Position numbers and translations under genes: made by a program. 64,000 nt of DNA from [Phialemoniopsis] sp. UDSM-2020 (taxonomy: Eukaryota; Ascomycota; Sordariomycetes; Thyridiales; Thyridiaceae): contig JAEILZ010000001.1 of NCBI GenBank assembly GCA_018873225.1, positions 3,348,001 to 3,412,000 on the forward strand, written 5' to 3'. Shown here piece by piece: positions 1 to 11,602 of the stretch (its first letter is position 1; each line of letters starts with the position of its first letter). The notes under the pieces are model-generated. The model was not told the DNA's origin and ran no database searches. It saw only the letters and a program-made list of their open reading frames with translations.

Positions 1-1036
1 CACCACCACCGACCTCGACTGCACTTTCCAGTATGTCACACAGACTCAGACCGTAGATGTCACAGTTACCTTCACCGTCACGGACGAGCCCAACTTTACA
101 GTCCCCAACGGCAACTCGCAGAACACAACGACATCGGGCTATTGGAACTCGACGACCACCGCGCCCGTGACGATGACCGACTGCGATGATGAGACCAACT
201 CCACGTCTACTGTCTTCACCAACAACACCTCCATCAGGACCGTCATGGACCCGGCTACCACCGGATCTGGCTTCAGCAACACCACCGTTGTCCGCACCGC
301 CACGACCACCGAGTGCACCGACGATGAGCAGCCCACCGTTACTGCTGCCCCTACCAACGGCGAGGAGCCCTGCCCCGAGGATGAGGTCGACATCACCACC
401 ACTCTCACCGACGGCCAGACCACCACCGTCCGCGTGACCCTCTCCTCGATCGCCACCATCACGCCCACGCTCGACCCCAGCACCTCGACTGCCACGGCCA
501 CCACCTGTGTCATTGACACCGAGATCGCCCCTGTCGTGACTGCCACCACTACCGCCACCGTGCCTCCCCCGACCGTCACTCCCACTCGCACCGTCTGCGA
601 GAGCGACGCTCCCTCCGGCACCCCTCGCCCCAGCGATGCTCACTGCGGTGTCCACGGCAAGCCCGTCGGTGACTACTTCATGGCGCAGTACGTCCAGAAC
701 AAGAAGGACGTTCCCGTCACTCTCGAGGGCTGCTACCAGTTCTGCCAGGTAAGTTTCTGTCCTCCATTTTGACTTGATATCGTACACGCCGCTAACCACC
801 CACCACCTTCATAGGCGAGCTTCGAGGAGAACGAGGGCTGCCACTCTTACGAGTTCTACCTGGAGCCCGGCCTGGGCGCCCCGCGCTGCAACCTTTACAG
901 CAGCTCCGTCGCCTTCTCCCTGCGCTCCATCGACAACAACCAGCCCAACGTCTGGTACGACCTGACCTGCGGCGACCCGGAGAGCGAGGAGTGGCGCCAC
1001 ACCAACGGCAACGGCACCTACACCATGCGCCGGTGA
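1..1036 (+). CDS. Thr-rich secreted/cell-wall protein with PAN/apple-like C-terminus (5' partial)
   Basis: The frame is open from base 2, so the start and any signal peptide lie outside the window. Exon 1 runs to 748; a 66-nt intron (749-814, branch GCTAAC at 791) joins in frame to 815-1036. About 200 visible residues are dominated by Thr/Ser with scattered Cys and Asn-X-Thr sites, as in heavily O-glycosylated fungal wall proteins. The last ~100 residues are different: a folded-looking module starting CGVHGKPVGDYF with spaced cysteines (EGCYQFCQ, GCHSYEF, RCNLYS), which resembles a PAN/apple adhesion fold. An extracellular, adhesion or wall role is inferred. The PAN assignment is by Cys and aromatic spacing only. 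It converges on the PTPA gene, 365 bp away. Confidence 0.72.
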
Positions 1037-1401
1037 GGACAAGCCATGTCGAAGAGGTTGTGACGACGAGCAGCAAAAATTTGGGATATTAATATGACGA
1101 CATACAAGGGAGTGCGATCTGGACCGCCATTAATCAGTTACTTGGCGGCCGACCACTTTTCCCTGTCCTTGCATAACATATAGATGGCGTTCTTGGGTTG
1201 GATACTGGGTCATTGTTTTTTCTGGTTTCTTTTAGGTCGAAAGGAGTGCCTTAATTTGCTCCTTGGTTGATAGTCTAACTTGGGTCCTTTTCTCCTTTGT
1301 GAGTAATAGTAATACAAATAAACATAGTTCACACCAACGTAACTTCTGCTCGTGATTGTCATGGCGTCGTGAGTAGTGATCTTCCCTTTCCCTTCTCCTT
1401 C
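1037..1401. other. Convergent 3' intergenic region
   Basis: Shared 3' flank of the Thr-rich protein gene (+) and the PTPA gene (-). A T/A-rich stretch around 1200-1330 holds AATAAA at 1317-1322 on the + strand, a possible polyadenylation signal. I see no gene. Confidence 0.5.
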
Positions 1402-2709
1402 TTAATCGAAGGGTATCCTCCTCAGCTCCCCCGCTCCGCCTTTCTTCCTCATCTCCGCCGCCGCCGCGATGCTGCTGGGCACCTTGATGCCGCAGCAGTC
1501 GCCCCAGCCGACGGCCTGGTGCTTGTGGCTCGTGCCGTGCTCGTCGCACACGATCTCGCCGCCCTCGGCCTCGTCCTCCTCGTCGGCGACGCCGGCCTCA
1601 CTCTGGTCCGTCATGCCCTCGGCGGCCGGCACGAGCGAGCCGAAGAGGAAGTGCTGCATGACGGGCAGCTTGCGCAGGACCTCGGCGACGAACATGCGGC
1701 GCATGCCGCCCTCGACCTTGGCCCACGACTTGGCCGACGAGATGTCGTCGAGCATGGGGCTGTGCCAGCGCAGGCCTTTGACCGTCTTGGTGCGGTTGAC
1801 AAAGTCGACCTGGCCGAGGTACATGTAGTCGCCGCCAAACTCCTCGATGGTGAGCTCCTGGTGGATGGCGAGCGGCGTGATGAAGGCGTGGTGCAGCAGC
1901 TGCGAGGCGCCGAAGAGGAAGGGCAGGAATTGGTAGTCGTCGAGGCCCCAGACGCCGTGGGAGCCCGCGGGCTCGAGGTAGTAGGTCGACTGCACGAGGC
2001 GCATGACCTCGAGGTAGCGCGTGAAGACGCGCAGGACCAGCGGGCGGAAGTCGGCGCGGGTCAGCACGCGCAGCTGGTACAGGCACAGCAGCCAGATCAT
2101 GAAATTGAGCTCGTGGCCCGAGCCATAGTCGATGCGCATGCGGTTGCCGAAGGCGTGGTCGAGGTAGGTCGCGACCTCGGCGACGGCGGCCTCGTCCGTG
2201 ACGCCGAGCCCGGCGTGCCACGCGGGCCCGCGCTCCTTGACCTTGTCGACGAAGTCGCGGAAGCGCTTGTTGCCGAAGCGCGAGCCGCCCTGGTCGTCGG
2301 GCGGCGACTGCCGGACGAGCTCCTCGGCGTCGTCGAGCACGGACAGGATGGTGCGGACCGCGGGGCTCAGGTCGGCGTCCTTGACGGCCGAGACGGGCTG
2401 GTCGACGACCGAGTCGGAGAGACCGAAGATCCAGGCCTGGACGAGGGCGAAGGACGGCGAGGCGAGGAAGAGCTCGTGGTCGCGCGTCGAGAGGATGCGC
2501 CGCCTGGGCGTCGCGAACTCGAGCGACGAGGTCTCGGGCGGCGGGGGCAGGGCCGGGGTCTCGGGCACGGGCAGCTGGCCCGAGGGAGGGGCGCGACGAC
2601 GCCTGGGCTCGAGCTTGGGGAGCCGATCCTTGAGATTCGGGATGCCGGCGCCGGCGGCGACGGCCGCTGAGGCCGGACCTGGCGTGCCACTGGCGAGCTG
2701 TGAAGCCAT
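1402..2709 (-). CDS. RRD1: Serine/threonine protein phosphatase 2A activator (PTPA, Rrd1-type)
   Basis: A single uninterrupted 435-aa ORF; the ATG is at 2709. It carries the PTPA family signature motifs IDYGSGHELNF (about residues 192-202) and HGVWGLDDYQFLPFLFG (about 247-263), followed by HHAFITPLAIHQE. PTPA proteins are peptidyl-prolyl isomerases that bind the PP2A catalytic subunit and restore its metal-loaded, phospho-Ser/Thr-specific active form, in cytoplasm and nucleus. The N-terminal ~85 residues are Pro/Arg-rich and probably disordered. The C-terminus has an acidic stretch, then WGDCCGIKVPSS and RRIPFD, which I associate with the Rrd1 rather than the Rrd2 branch in filamentous fungi. 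The family is certain; the paralogue call is moderate. Confidence 0.93.
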   Translation of the reverse strand: MASQLASGTPGPASAAVAAGAGIPNLKDRLPKLEPRRRRAPPSGQLPVPETPALPPPPETSSLEFATPRRRILSTRDHELFLASPSFALVQAWIFGLSDSVVDQPVSAVKDADLSPAVRTILSVLDDAEELVRQSPPDDQGGSRFGNKRFRDFVDKVKERGPAWHAGLGVTDEAAVAEVATYLDHAFGNRMRIDYGSGHELNFMIWLLCLYQLRVLTRADFRPLVLRVFTRYLEVMRLVQSTYYLEPAGSHGVWGLDDYQFLPFLFGASQLLHHAFITPLAIHQELTIEEFGGDYMYLGQVDFVNRTKTVKGLRWHSPMLDDISSAKSWAKVEGGMRRMFVAEVLRKLPVMQHFLFGSLVPAAEGMTDQSEAGVADEEDEAEGGEIVCDEHGTSHKHQAVGWGDCCGIKVPSSIAAAAEMRKKGGAGELRRIPFD

Positions 2710-5247
2710 TTTGGCAGGTGCTCCAGTCGTGTGTAGATGTGGGGTGAAACGTGGCGAGTCCAGGCTGAGTTCTGTAGCTGATATGAGTCTGGGCAGTTGG
2801 ATGTTCGACGTGAAAGTTTGAAGAAGCTTGGTCAGCTTGAAACTTTATGCAGACAGGTCAAGTAGCGGAGGTAAATCATGTCTTGCTGCCGAGTACCTCG
2901 ATTTGATTAGAGATGTAGTGGGGTAGCTCTTGTCTCGCCATCCGGTACATAGCACAAGGTCCAAATCTTAAGCATGTCGTTCAAATGTATGGAGCAAAAC
3001 TTGTCAGTAAAGGGGCGTCAAACTTCTGTTCCAATAGCTCTCATTCATATCGTGAATGAAAATATATCCATCTCGTCACGTTGTTTCAGATTTGATTGCT
3101 AATGGTACTTGGCACACATCTACAAGCCTGGTGCCATTCTACAGTCGAACGTATTCCGACCACACACTCGCGTTACTGGTCTAAATTGACAGACCAGACA
3201 GTCGTAGAAACGACGAGCCTCTCCATGACCTGTATACAATCACTAATAAAGAAGTGAGAAGAGATAGAATGTCATATTTAAGGCTGTGTTCTTATTATAT
3301 CAAATCTGTGCCTCTCTTCCACGATGCACTCCAAATGAGCAACTGCTCAACAACACCACATTGAATCAACTAATACATACACCTAATCATAGATCAGTCT
3401 CCCATCTATAATACCAAATGAAAGAATGTGCTTCAATAACAAACCCCCGATGGTGTGTAAGTATTAGTCACAACATTCCTGACTAATTTAACTCACGCTA
3501 ATCCCAAACAGAGTTGGATATCACGTTCGGCTGTAATTGCTCAATTGTATACCGAAAGGTCACCGGCTCGATTCCGGTTTGGGGGACATGGGAACGCGAG
3601 TTCCTAAATTTTTTTGCATTTTTTAGGCTAGTTTTTGATTTATTTTGAAACTTTCTAATTTCTGTAGAATTTTTTGAATTGGCTCTCATTTTTGGATTAT
3701 ACATTTTTCTTTCTCGTTCGTGTTTTGCCCTTTTTATTTTTGAAACAATTTTTTTCTGTGCTCTTTGTAGTGTATCTTGACCATCGGAAGCAGAGCAACT
3801 GAATTGGGTTCGAATTGGCAGTCCTGGGGCGTCCATAGGCGGCCGGGGTCTCCAAATCAGCAGGTATCCGGTCTCTTCGCCTGGGTCAATGGATCCACTT
3901 CCTCCTATGGCTTTGCCATTTTTCGCACATCTCTCCTCAGCTGGCATGAGACACGGATGCAGCAGTGATGGCGCCTGAAGCTGGACGGGGCAAATTCCTC
4001 ATGGGCTGGGTGGCCAGCGTGGGGACGAAGTCTAGAAGGTGCCCCTTTAACTAACGCATATGGCGTTCAGTAAGAGCAATTTCTTTACACTGCACGAGAC
4101 TCGATAAGACTCGCTACTCGGAAGATCTGTTTGGGGCATCTGTTACGGCTTGATCTGGCGACGGCGGAACGGCCAGTTGAATTGGAACGGATGGAGAGCA
4201 CCTCGGTAGTTAGCGACTCCCCAAAACATCCTGAAGCATGTCCCCGTCATAAAACATATCAATTTGTACGGCAGGACGATCACGAGATACAAGACCATCG
4301 TGATCTTGAATCCTGCCGCAGGGGGCGTAGACGGTTGTGATATTATTGCAAGTGTTGTTGAGCACTGAAGTACAACCGCGCTGGTAAAGGCTAGGACAGG
4401 CCATGGCATACCCGGGCTCCTCTCCCTCCCGCCTCTACTATTTACACCAGGCTCTTGCATGATAGGACTGTGCCAGGCATAACATTTCATCAAGACCGTC
4501 TCTGATCATCGATACTTTCTTGTAGCTCTCATTACAACCTAAGCACACCCAACTCCGCGCGTCTCTTCTCTATCTTACCACGATGGCCGGCTTCACAGTT
4601 GCCGGCCGTCGTGTCATGCCCCTGAACCTACAACTAAGGTCCATCTTGGAGGTTGAGAAACAACAGATCTCTATCTGTAGGCCCCGGGATGAGAGAGTCC
4701 GGGCAAATTCAACCCCATCTACTAAGTTATTACCTACGGATCAATATGAACTTAACGATGGTGCATAAAGAAATGTCGGCAGCAGTTATAGAGTGCGTGT
4801 TTTCGCCTCGATGAAAGAATAGTATGATGTATCTGATCTAGGCTACGGATAGGGCATGTTTCACTTGAGATACTATAGGGCCTGGTGTTCTTTCATGATG
4901 AATATAAGATATGTATTTATGTATAATGAAGTAGGTGGTATAAGAAAGTCGAAAAGGCTATCCGTCACACCCAGTGGGAGCCCATCTAGGGTTTTCTCTC
5001 CATCTGCGATGCTCAGCGACAATGTCTATGAAAAGGGAGAATAGGATAATCCCATGTAATGATCGGCCCAAAACTCCTGTTGATGAAGTGCGATTCCACA
5101 CCCGCATCAGATGCTAATCTCGATCTATCTCTCTCGCACACGAAAGTGTGAGCAAGCCGCAAAGAACTCGCTTGTGTGCTTGCTTGCTTGTCTTTGAAAT
5201 TCATAACCTCATGCGATGTGGCGGTGGCAATTACGCGGACCGCTACT
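2710..5247. other. Gene-free interval containing a tRNA-like repeat
   Basis: About 2.5 kb between the PTPA start (-) and the NAD kinase stop (-). It includes the PTPA promoter side and, at about 3434-3770, copy 1 of the dispersed tRNA-like repeat described separately. The 3050-3750 part is noticeably AT-rich. Small open frames here look random in codon use and match nothing I know. Confidence 0.5.
3434..3770 (+). repeat. Dispersed tRNA-like repeat, copy 1 (SINE-like)
   Basis: Pairs with an inverted copy at about 12340-12708. The segment 3510-3587 is identical to the reverse complement of 12550-12627 (78 nt). Within it lies a perfect T-arm (ACCGG, loop CTCGATT, CCGGT at 3562-3578), a matching Pol III B-box-like GGCTCGATTCC, an anticodon arm TTCGG...CCGAA with CTGTAA at its start, and about 14 extra nt where a tRNA intron would sit. 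Here the 5' acceptor strand ATCCCAA (3501-3507) can pair with TTGGGGG (3579-3585), but the D-arm is short. About 70 bp upstream and an AT-rich stretch of about 180 bp downstream are also shared, at lower identity. Best read as a tRNA-derived or tRNA-carrying repeat, not a proven functional tRNA. Confidence 0.8.
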
Positions 5248-7194
5248 CTACATTCCCAACATGCTCATCTGCCTCTTCAGAGGGCTAGCACTGATACTGC
5301 TGCCCTCCTCGCTAGCGTAATAGGCCGAGTCGGTGTCGATATCCCACTCGGCGGCATCCTCTTCCTCCTGGGCATCGCCACCCGCGGCCTTGGCATCGAA
5401 GCCCTTCTGGGTGGCGGCGCGCGTGTTCCAGCGCAGGGTGCGCGACACCGAGTCGAACCACTCAGTGTCGGTACGCACGACAGTGGGGAAGGGGTACTGC
5501 GACGCCGTAATAGTGACGTGGTCGCCCTGGCGCAACTCGACGCGACCCTTGCCGTCAAAGGCGCAGTAGGCGGTGGCCCGAGAATTACGAGGAACCGACA
5601 CGCGCAGGAGCATGGTGTCGGAGAGAACCATGGGCCGGAAGGACAAGGTATGCGGGCAGATGGGAGTCAGGAGGATGGCGGGGATGTCCGGGTGAACGAG
5701 AGAGCCGCCAGCCGATAGCGAGTAGGCGGTGGAGCCTGTCGGCGTAGAGAAGATGCATCCGTCGGCTTGAACGACGGTGAGCAGCTCGTTGTCACCGTAG
5801 AGCTCCAGGTTGGAGACATAAGGCGACGGGCCACGGTCGATGACGAGCTCGTTGAGAACCTCAAACTGCTCGGCCTCTTCCATCTCCTGCTGGGCCTGGC
5901 CGTCGCGATAAACCGTGCAGGTGAAGCGCATACGCAAATTGACGCGCATGCCCTCGTTGCCGAGGATGCGGTTCAGGTGTTCCTTGTAGCGCTCGAATTC
6001 GAAAGTGGTCAGGAAGCCAAGACTGCCCAGGCTGAACGACAGGACGGGAGGAACAATGCGCTGGAAGAGCCATGACGTGAAGAGCACGGTGCCATCGCCT
6101 CCGAGAGTAAGTACAAGGTCAAACTTCTCGGGATGGCTCCAGCACAGGTCCGGAGTCCAGTACCGCAGCATGTTCTCGAAGCGAGGGTTGTCCTCCAATA
6201 TGCTCGCTGCGCCGAAGCGCTTAGAGTTGCGCAGCTTGGCGTCGACATAGACGTTAACGCCGAGGTCGGAGCCGTAGCGGGGCGTTCGGAGCAGCCAAGA
6301 GGTCAACTCGCGGGTGAGCAGGACGAGCTCATTGTCGCGCGCCTTGGTGACGATCATGACATTGCGGACGGCGCGCTTGATGGGCCGGCGCTGCAACTGC
6401 TTCGAGACCTCGCGGACACCAGTGGCGGTCTGAACCAGGCGGGAGTGCGACATCCACTCGTCGTTCTTGATCTCCTCGAGCACCTTGTCGATGTCGACGG
6501 CGTCGTCGAAACGGTTGTGATAGAAACAGGGCGACTGCAGACTAGGGAAGGCCGTAGTGGGCGTGTGTGTGCGGGCGGCCAGATCGTTGAGCGCATCGCA
6601 GAGGCGTTGCGACGACGAGGTGCCGGGCCGCTTATCGGCGCTGCCCTGGGCGGACAGCATGCTGTTGAGCGAGAGCGCTTCGGGTTTGTTGTTGCGGGCA
6701 ACAGAGGCCAAAGCCTTCATAATAGTCTGCCGCGGGACAGACTCGATCGACAGTGCGCTCTTGCGGTGGCCGAAAGGGTGCGACGGCTTGGTGGGGAGAG
6801 AGGACGAGGGCAGAGTGGAGGACTGCTCGTCGTCAAGAACTGCTGAAGTTCCCGATGTCACTGCTCGCGAAGACGCAGAATCAGGATTTGGTGCATTGGC
6901 ATTGCGTAGATTCGACTTGACGTCTTCTAGGGAGAGATCCTGGAGGGAACCATCGAGGGACGGATACTCGGATAGAGCGGTGGAAGATGTCTTAGGACGA
7001 GTGTTGAGGCCATGGCTGGTCTTATTATTAACTCCATCGGAAATAGGTCTTTGGAGAGGCGGAAAGTCTTGCGGAGCACCAGTTGATGTGGGCCTGGGTG
7101 TAAGACTGGAATTGGTAAGACTGGCGTTGGCGTTGGCGTTGCTACCGAGCACAGGGTGGATCGCCGCCGTAGGAGACAAGAGTTGTTCCGACAT
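5248..7194 (-). CDS. UTR1: NAD+ kinase (ATP-NAD kinase, Utr1-like)
   Basis: A single 648-aa ORF, ATG at 7194. The C-terminal half is an NAD kinase domain: LTLGGDGTVLF (GGDGT near residue 365), FSLGSLGFLT, NELVIDRGPSPY and the signature STPTGSTAYSLSAGG, followed by the C-terminal beta domain with FDGKGRVEL. The enzyme phosphorylates NAD+ (Utr1 also NADH) with ATP to make NADP(H) for biosynthesis and redox defence. The first ~280 residues are Ser/Thr/Pro-rich and low in complexity, typical of the regulatory extension in filamentous fungi. No mitochondrial presequence is evident, which favours the cytosolic Utr1/Yef1 class over Pos5. About 3.5 kb of gene-free DNA lies upstream. Confidence 0.95.
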   Translation of the reverse strand: MSEQLLSPTAAIHPVLGSNANANASLTNSSLTPRPTSTGAPQDFPPLQRPISDGVNNKTSHGLNTRPKTSSTALSEYPSLDGSLQDLSLEDVKSNLRNANAPNPDSASSRAVTSGTSAVLDDEQSSTLPSSSLPTKPSHPFGHRKSALSIESVPRQTIMKALASVARNNKPEALSLNSMLSAQGSADKRPGTSSSQRLCDALNDLAARTHTPTTAFPSLQSPCFYHNRFDDAVDIDKVLEEIKNDEWMSHSRLVQTATGVREVSKQLQRRPIKRAVRNVMIVTKARDNELVLLTRELTSWLLRTPRYGSDLGVNVYVDAKLRNSKRFGAASILEDNPRFENMLRYWTPDLCWSHPEKFDLVLTLGGDGTVLFTSWLFQRIVPPVLSFSLGSLGFLTTFEFERYKEHLNRILGNEGMRVNLRMRFTCTVYRDGQAQQEMEEAEQFEVLNELVIDRGPSPYVSNLELYGDNELLTVVQADGCIFSTPTGSTAYSLSAGGSLVHPDIPAILLTPICPHTLSFRPMVLSDTMLLRVSVPRNSRATAYCAFDGKGRVELRQGDHVTITASQYPFPTVVRTDTEWFDSVSRTLRWNTRAATQKGFDAKAAGGDAQEEEDAAEWDIDTDSAYYASEEGSSISASPLKRQMSMLGM

Positions 7195-10100
7195 GTTGAT
7201 TTGATGATGGTGGGGGTGGGATGAGGTACTTTTCCGTCGAGGGGGGTGGTCAAGTGGTCAACTGGTACCTAAATCTCCCGCTTTGCCTTTGCCGGGTCCG
7301 ATTGGGCCGGCCGCTGGACGAAGTAGCTGGAGCTGGTGTGTGGTGGCAGTGGAGACTCCCCGTAATGGGTGCTCTAAGCGAACAGGTTTTAGCGGCCTGG
7401 GGTACCTGTAACCGGCTAAATTTGGTGGACAAGCACCGTTCTTCAGCAGCAAAGACTGGAGAATCCTGCGGGATGCAAGATGTACCGCCGAGCACTGTAG
7501 AAGGAACAATCTAAACCTGCAGAGCAGAGACCGTCCAGATCAGGAATGCAGGTTGATGCACGAGACCGTGGAACAGGGATCACAGGTGGAGAGAGACCCA
7601 ATGATCGGACTTGACGGAGTACCGACAGCTGCACCTGGCCGGGCGGGATGCCTTCACAGATGCTTCTAGATATCAGGATCGGGTGAGGGGTGGTGGTGGC
7701 TGTCGGGAAGCACAGGTGGTCGGCTGCCACAGTAGAATTCCGACTCAACTGTGTCTCTGTCGACGTCACTGTGCTTGTTGTTGCGCAGGTGGCTTTCGCT
7801 CTATTAGGAAGATACTCGGAATCCTTTCGTCGCACACGGGAGGATTGCCGGGACAGATATACTACTAGATCCCGTCGTGTTAGCAGATGGAGTTTTCACA
7901 CTGGGTGCGAATCTGCACCACATCACAACCAAAGAACACAATCGTGTCCCGGCCACACTTGGGCCGCACTCGGACCTGCAACCAAGCCATCCCCAAACCC
8001 AGCGCCTAAGAAATCGATATCACCACAGAACGAGCTAGCTCCGTGCCTTTTAGGGGATCACGTATGCGGGCATGAAAAAGATGTCGACTTACCGATTAAG
8101 TATAGTAGGATGCCCGGAGAGTATTTTGTGAACCAGCACCAAGCTATTGCGGAGGAGTGACGAGTTCAACGAGTGTTACTGGTCGAGTCGATGTGATGGT
8201 CAAGAAATGCAATCCAAGCGAATGGGGTATCTATGTGCGCTTGTCCAGAAATGATCAAAGTAGAACCAGTCTATGTCGAGGCCGTATGCAGTGTGTCGTA
8301 TCTGAAAAAGATGCCCAATAAGCAAATAGAAGCCGTTGCGTGTCTATAAGACGCGCAAGAGTGTGATGATGCAGGCCGGCTGTGATGGAGCTGCAGGGCA
8401 GAGTGAATGTGTGACCACCGTCGTCAAGACTGATTGGATAGAAGTAGGTGCAGTCGTCGGGCGGAACCAAGTCAAGAGAAGTGATGAAGGCCGGTCAAAA
8501 ATGATATTATCGAATAATAATAGAAGTCGAGGAAGTGAAGCAGGTATACACACGCACACAGAGCGGTGATGAGAAAAGAACCGGGCAGATCAAGAAGAGA
8601 CACAACGGTAATTGCTAGAACTACCAGAGCTCTGCTTGGTTGAATGCCACGGCAAGGAAGAGAAGGGAAGGGGGAATTAAGAGCAGAACCGGTCGAATCG
8701 GGCCAACATTGAAGAAGACTGAAGAACCAGAGAAGGAAAGGGGGGAAGCCTGCTGGAGTTATCACCAAAATGCCGGGGCTTTTAATATTCAAGTACACAG
8801 TAGAAGGTAAACAGCTCTGGATCATCGTGGAGCTCTCTCCTACATGGGTTGCGGCAACAAGTTCGAGGCGGTTGGACCCATGCTGTCGAGCATCCCGTAC
8901 CGTATGTACCAAGTAGGTAAGTCAGGTACGTAGCTCTTTGCGCCTGCATTGCATTTCGTTTCCTCGACCCCGGCAAGCCGGGGAACATCGAGCAGGGTCC
9001 GTATGTTGTTGGTCTGTTCCATCGCATATCACAGCAAGGGACACTCGTCCCTCTTTCCCCTGTACCCTTTTCGCAATGGGTGGGCTTCGGGGCAAGTGTG
9101 CCGAATTGGGGTAATTCACAACAAGCCGTTCCCCGGCAGTCAGCCAGAGACGGCCTCAAGAAGCATCAAAGAGGGTTGTTTGGGGACCCGCCCGCCACCC
9201 GAGCTGTAACTCACCGTTGCGACTTGTGTCAAAGCCCGGCGCGCTCGCGGGCGGCAGCGGTGCGGCCCCTGCCACGATCCACCAGTGTGGCTCAAGTGGA
9301 TACCTAGCAGAAGGGTGATAAGCTTAAGGATCTCATCAAGTTGCGTGGCATACTGACAAGGTTCACCTCGTTCTGGCAGAGGCTAGCTTGTTAGCGATGC
9401 TTCTCTACAAGTAGGTGGCAGACTGGAGGCTGAGATACTGTCTCATGGAGCGCCACGGCGGGTACATCCTGAATAGACAGGGGCAGGGGGGGCATGGGAA
9501 TTCGTTCTGCTTGAGGAGTAAACCTCCGTTGCCTGTATTGTAGCTGGGTGGGCAAAAGTTCTTGTTACGTCTAAGTCTGTTCCATAATGGCCCCTGGCAC
9601 TCTCGCTCGCTGGGGCGTCGTCGAGGCGAGAGCTGGCTCTAGCCTTCTCCCCTGAACAGGGTCGGCATTAGTGCGGCGCTACCCTGTCTCACGTCCACAG
9701 ATTCCCCATAATGGAGCGAGCCCAGGGACCCAGGGGGCACTTGAACCTGTCAGCAGCACTCTTTTGGCGGAGGTAAAATTCCAGAAGCAGATTGAGATTG
9801 AGTGCTTGTTCCAGACAATGGTCACAACGATGGCGATCATATTCACACTGCATAACGGCTTTTTCGTGTATAGAAGGATGGTCCATTGGCTTGTGCAGCT
9901 ACAGAAGTTCTTCTTGCATCGCTTCAGCCCGCATTCCGGCTGGTCAGGCCGAACCGAACGGTTAGGCTGTATTGATCTCTGCAGGCCGTGCGGATGACAC
10001 AGCTTGCATGTCTCTCGCGCTAATCAAGCAAATACTGAACTGTGATCTGCCGTGGATCGTCGATCACTGCGTGCAGAAGTCTCGGCCTTGTCGCTTCATG

Positions 10101-10682
10101 CTGTCAACCAATGCTGGGTGTTCAGGAGCTTCGTGCGCCTTGAGCATCTCGTAGCACATCACGGAAACCCCACGTGGTTCTGGGCGCTCGCTTCGGCCGG
10201 TGCAGTGCAGCGTCGCCCTGGCCCGCTGCTGGGGGGCCCTTGACTTTGGCGGAGGGTGATGAAACAGCGCCTCAAGTACCGCCATGGGCCAACTCCAAAC
10301 ACAACCGTGCAAGCAGACCCACCAATGTTTGAGTAGAATGGACTCGACCTTGACTCTCGTGGACACTGCGACGCGTAACAAAAGGACTTGTCACAGAGAA
10401 CAGAAATCATCAGGCCATGCCAAGACTTCATAACTGCCGTGCTAGCCGTCGCTCGCAAGACTTCCATAGATGCTTGAGACTCGAAAGCCCCATCGCTGTG
10501 CCTCTCTTCTTTGATAACCCCCCAAACCCGTTGAGATTCTCATCTGGTAACCATAATTGGACGCTTCGTTTGGCATGTCTACCCACTGGCAAGCTTGAGA
10601 GATCTCAATATTGCGTTGTCATGGGTCGCTTGTCGGCGCCAACTCGAACTTGTGATCACATCACCATCACTTCGTAACAGCT
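7195..10682. other. Long gene-free interval upstream of the NAD kinase
   Basis: About 3.5 kb. On the minus strand the part around 8560-8760 is strongly pyrimidine-rich (the + strand is runs of GA and AAG), a pattern typical of fungal core promoters and 5' leaders, so the NAD kinase transcript may start well upstream of its ATG. I found no open frame with recognisable homology or consistent splice sites, and no tRNA. Confidence 0.4.
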
Positions 10683-11602
10683 TCATTTCCAGTGGAGATC
10701 GGCGGCTATTTTCCCTTCCATAGTAGACCGGAGGAATTGTCGCATGTCGTTGGAGGCGTGTTGCTCATCGTCCAAGACCATGTCAAGACCGGCCTTCTTC
10801 TCAGGCTGGCAACAGACGGTCTGCACGGCAGCATAGACTTGCTCCCATTCCTGCATCGAAAAATCGCCCTCACTCTCAGCTAATAACAACTCGTCGTGGG
10901 AGGTGAATGCAAGTACATGGGTAGACTTGGCATCCTCGATCTGGCGCGGAGTGGGATCAACGATGATCTCCTTGGCGCCGCCTTGGAGAACTGCAGCAAT
11001 CGCTGATGTAGCTGTAGCCTTGAGAGGAACGGCTGCTGATAGCAGTGCCAAGATTGCCGTTTGCAACAGGGCCGGGATGACGGGTAGGTTCTGGCATGCG
11101 AATGAGCGATTGACTGAGTGTGAGGGTGGGACTTGAAACGTAGGTGGTAAAAAAAGCAGACCGACGAATCAACTTACCAGCTGGGCTTGAACAAGCTTCG
11201 TGTTGACATATTCGTTTTCAGGCGTGGTCCTAATCTGGAGCACGACCTGAATGAGACCACGAGGGAAGCTGTTCACGAGAATGAGCTGGCGAAGTGAGGA
11301 TTCCAAAATGGACTCCAGATGCCGTTCCCTCGTGCCTATATATACATAGAAAAGAAGAGAAGAGTCAGTCGCCTGTTGAACGTACGATGAGCCAGCACCC
11401 GAAACCTCTTACCTCCAACCCCTGCCGCGGGTCGTACGATGACATCGACGAGAGCTCTGTAAGGGTCTTCATCCCGCCTCTGGGCCTCGATGGGGCCGTT
11501 GGCAGACGCCGTGATGGTATAGCCTGCGTATGAGTAAGTCGCGGAGCCGTCTGCTCGCGGTAGATGAGAGAGAACAGCTTCTGGCGCAGCTGAGACGGTC
11601 AT
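10683..11602 (-). CDS. RRP46: Exosome complex subunit Rrp46 (RNase PH-like)
   Basis: Three exons give 251 aa: 11602-11413, 11335-11178 and 11090-10683, with introns of 77 and 87 nt; phases agree. The start is the ATG at 11602, because the frame further upstream has no ATG, only a TTG at 11647. The product starts MTVSAAPEAVLSHL, then HRADG-like LPRADGSATYS and GPIEAQRRDEDP...VIVRPAAGVG. Exon 2 gives RERHLESILESSLRQL and PRGLIQVVLQI; exon 3 gives PALLQTAILALLSAAVPLKAT and EIIVDPTPRQIED. This order matches Rrp46, one of six RNase PH-fold subunits in the catalytically inactive barrel of the RNA exosome, which guides 3'-5' processing and decay of RNA in nucleus and cytoplasm. Length is close to yeast Rrp46. 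Confidence 0.9.

Noticed and set aside
1369..2670. 433-codon + strand frame opposite the PTPA gene
   Set aside because: It is the complement of the PTPA coding region. Long antisense frames are expected in GC-rich coding DNA; the sequence is Ala/Arg/Gly-rich with no family.
3501..3586. Functional tRNA-Tyr(GTA)
   Set aside because: The D-arm cannot be folded properly in this copy, and the acceptor fails in the other copy, so I list them as tRNA-like repeats instead.
3498..3947. 149-codon minus frame with PQTGIEPVTFRYT-like text
   Set aside because: It is the antisense translation of the tRNA-like repeat. Such phrases appear in databases as spurious proteins over tRNAs.
7690..8160. 156-codon + frame upstream of the NAD kinase
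   Set aside because: Composition and codon use look non-coding and there is no family resemblance.
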